64,000 bases of DNA from Larkinella soli (GTDB lineage: Bacteria > Bacteroidota > Bacteroidia > Cytophagales > Spirosomataceae), in the NCBI RefSeq assembly GCF_003703975.1, contig NZ_QTJY01000022.1, positions 19,853 through 83,852 on the forward strand. Reading direction: 5' to 3'. Position 1 is the stretch's first letter, and every line of letters begins with the position of its first letter. The position numbers and the translations under genes were made by a program. A model generated the notes under the pieces. The model saw only the letters and a program-made list of their open reading frames with translations, ran no database searches and was not told the origin of the DNA. Below are positions 63,067-64,000 of the stretch, in pieces.

Positions 63067-63336
63067 TTAGTAGAGAGACAACGACATGCCCGGAATCGAC
63101 ATCGTTAACAGGATGCAATTTTTGTCGACGTGAAAGCTGCCCAACGGGAAGTCCAATAGGGTAGCAAGCTGCTGAGCCTGTTCATTTTCTATCACTGGAA
63201 AAAATATTAGGATCAATATAGGGTGTCCACCAATCTGGACACCTTTTCCCAGTACCCGAATAGGAAGTTTTTTTACAAGTCGCCAGATAGTGTAAGGATT
63301 TGGCCCGAAATCTTTACAGATGGGAAGGTGTACCAA
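63067..63336 (-). CDS. Unassigned ORF
   Basis: 89 codons. It reads ILIFFPVIENEQAQQLATLLDFPLGSFHVDKNCILL near the C-terminus, which looks more like a real protein than the competing plus-strand frame (63223-63447). No family was recognised. It may be the C-terminal remnant of a larger protein. Confidence 0.3.
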   Translation of the reverse strand: MVHLPICKDFGPNPYTIWRLVKKLPIRVLGKGVQIGGHPILILIFFPVIENEQAQQLATLLDFPLGSFHVDKNCILLTMSIPGMSLSLY

Positions 63337-63510
63337 TTCAATATAGGTTACTGCGAAGGGATAATGAGCTATATCACCCTTTCAGGAAGCCGGCTTAAGC
63401 CGCGGCTGATGAATCCTCGTTTCCTGAATTACCCTGATAAAGCTTAAATTTTTTCAGTCTTATTGTAGGCTGTATTGTTTCTAATAGAGAAAGGTTGTCC
63501 TATTTTAACT

Positions 63511-63690
63511 TTAGCCCTGTCGTTTCCGACTAACTTTGGCTTCCGCTGTGGCCGTCAGCGTAATGGTCAACCAGGTCATCAGATCCGCCTGCCGGGTCGT
63601 TCCATCCGAGTCAATCAATAACCAGCCTTTTAGGGCGCCCTTGCCTTTCATAGTGTAGGGGCGGGCACCGGGCCGATTCAAAATTCAAAA
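63511..63690 (-). pseudogene. C-terminal fragment, TfoX N-terminal-domain-like
   Basis: The frame reads RPYTMKGKGALKGWLLIDSD and continues GTTRQADLMTWLTITLTATAEAK to a stop at 63511. The K-G-W/Y-hydrophobic-D pattern followed by an amphipathic helix is how TfoX_N/Sxy-like proteins end. An in-frame TGA near 63690 cuts off the rest, so only about 55 residues remain of a ~100-residue domain. Confidence 0.4.
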
Positions 63691-63748
63691 GCAGCGCTAT
63701 TAATATGGAAGCAGAGCAATTGGCAAGGATACATAGTTTGAAAAGAGA

Positions 63749-63925
63749 GTGGCTTATTTTAAACCAAATAGGCAGAACCATCCATATAGATTTAGTATTT
63801 ATCTTGGCAATTATAAAAATTCTAAGGTAATTGGCAGGTCACCCTCCCTTCAATCAAAAGCGATTCCCAGTTATGATGCTAAGCAATTTGCACGAGTCAT
63901 CAAGGATGAGGTAGAAGCAGCATAG
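63749..63925 (+). CDS. Short unassigned ORF (GTG start)
   Basis: 58 aa beginning MAYFKPNRQNHPYRFSIYLG and ending DAKQFARVIKDEVEAA. The composition (basic beta part, then amphipathic helix) is protein-like, but there is no ATG, the frame is closed by TAG shortly upstream, and no family is recognised. It may be a fragment. Confidence 0.25.
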   Translation: MAYFKPNRQNHPYRFSIYLGNYKNSKVIGRSPSLQSKAIPSYDAKQFARVIKDEVEAA

Positions 63926-64000
63926 CCCGAAGTTAGGTTCATATTTTTACCTATACTGATTAGAACGTCTTGTAAGCTTCCCTAAAATGTGATCGGTTGG

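Larger units (their letters stand above)
62959..64000. other. Gene-poor right end with remnants
   Basis: No intact recognisable gene. Two opposing open frames overlap at 63067-63336 (minus, 89 codons, with GHPILILIFFPVIENEQAQQL) and 63223-63447 (plus, 74 codons); I cannot tell whether either is real. A TfoX-like C-terminal fragment (63511-63690) and a short GTG-initiated ORF (63749-63925) follow. Confidence 0.4.

Noticed and set aside
63222..63243. Palindrome GGTGTCCA-N6-TGGACACC resembling the permease sites
   Set aside because: The half-sites are similar, but TGTCC to GGACA is separated by 8 rather than 6 bases, it is single rather than paired, and there is no -24/-12 element or gene start at a suitable distance.
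1..64000. CRISPR array, tRNA, rRNA, prophage or intact insertion sequence
   Set aside because: I looked for regular short repeats, cloverleaf-like sequences, conserved rRNA segments, phage structural genes and transposases. None was convincing; only a possible transposase fragment at 54863-54991 was seen.

Overview
The window looks like a chromosomal piece of a GC-rich member of the Bacteroidota, most likely of the Cytophagales (Spirosoma/Larkinella-like). The evidence is TonB-dependent receptors with carboxypeptidase-regulatory domains, DUF5686 and SusC-like barrel proteins, MacB/FtsX permeases with a 'permease prefix' domain, LytTR two-component systems, promoter -7 boxes of the TAnnTTTG type, weak Shine-Dalgarno sequences, and many secreted glycoside hydrolase-type enzymes. 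I could not run a database search, so this placement comes from family content only. No rRNA, tRNA, CRISPR array or intact insertion sequence was seen.

Layout. 0-10.7 kb: a left-truncated SGNH-type hydrolase, a secreted GH2-like hydrolase, a DUF5686 outer-membrane protein, two overlapping SDR oxidoreductases, a DUF2235 alpha/beta hydrolase and an unknown secreted protein. 10.8-17.3 kb: a tight minus-strand cassette (enolase-superfamily dehydratase, DHDPS-family aldolase, divergent NAD-dependent epimerase, Nramp-fold transporter without metal ligands, secreted DUF4091 protein) that reads as an uptake and catabolism unit for an acidic carbohydrate. 18-19.8 kb: an epoxide hydrolase-like enzyme and an SGNH hydrolase. 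19.8-25.4 kb: two large FtsX/MacB-type permeases. Each is preceded by the same pair of TGTCC-N6-GGACA palindromes with centres 22 bp apart and by a -24/-12-like promoter, which suggests control by sigma-54 and an NtrC-type activator. 25.7-29 kb: NIPSNAP protein, PQQ-type sugar dehydrogenase lipoprotein, small envelope proteins. 29-33 kb: a TPR histidine kinase with its NarL-type regulator, and two single-domain receivers. 33.4-41.4 kb: M28 peptidase, large membrane protein, TonB receptor, polysaccharide deacetylase, MgtC. 41.6-47.7 kb: a degenerate receiver, a LytS/LytTR pair divergent from an outer-membrane barrel gene, and another receiver. 48-53.5 kb: a Tat-exported URO-D-like protein, a GH43 enzyme and a carboxypeptidase-regulatory/S41 protease fusion.

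53.5-64 kb differs. Base composition is visibly more AT-rich, gene density is low, and there are remnants: a broken two-component-regulator propeller gene, a C-terminal TfoX-like fragment and short orphan ORFs. Among them lie an HExxH protein, a TPR protein without a normal start codon, a DUF1206 membrane protein, a 7TM-type histidine kinase, a TonB C-terminal-domain protein and a receiver. It reads as an accessory, decaying region.

The points most worth following are the paired palindromes and -24/-12 signals before both permeases, the Nramp-fold transporter without metal ligands in a catabolic operon, two copies of a non-coding MITE-like inverted-repeat element, and a dispersed family of single-domain receivers with a shared aromatic C-terminal tail, one member of which has lost its phosphorylation residues.
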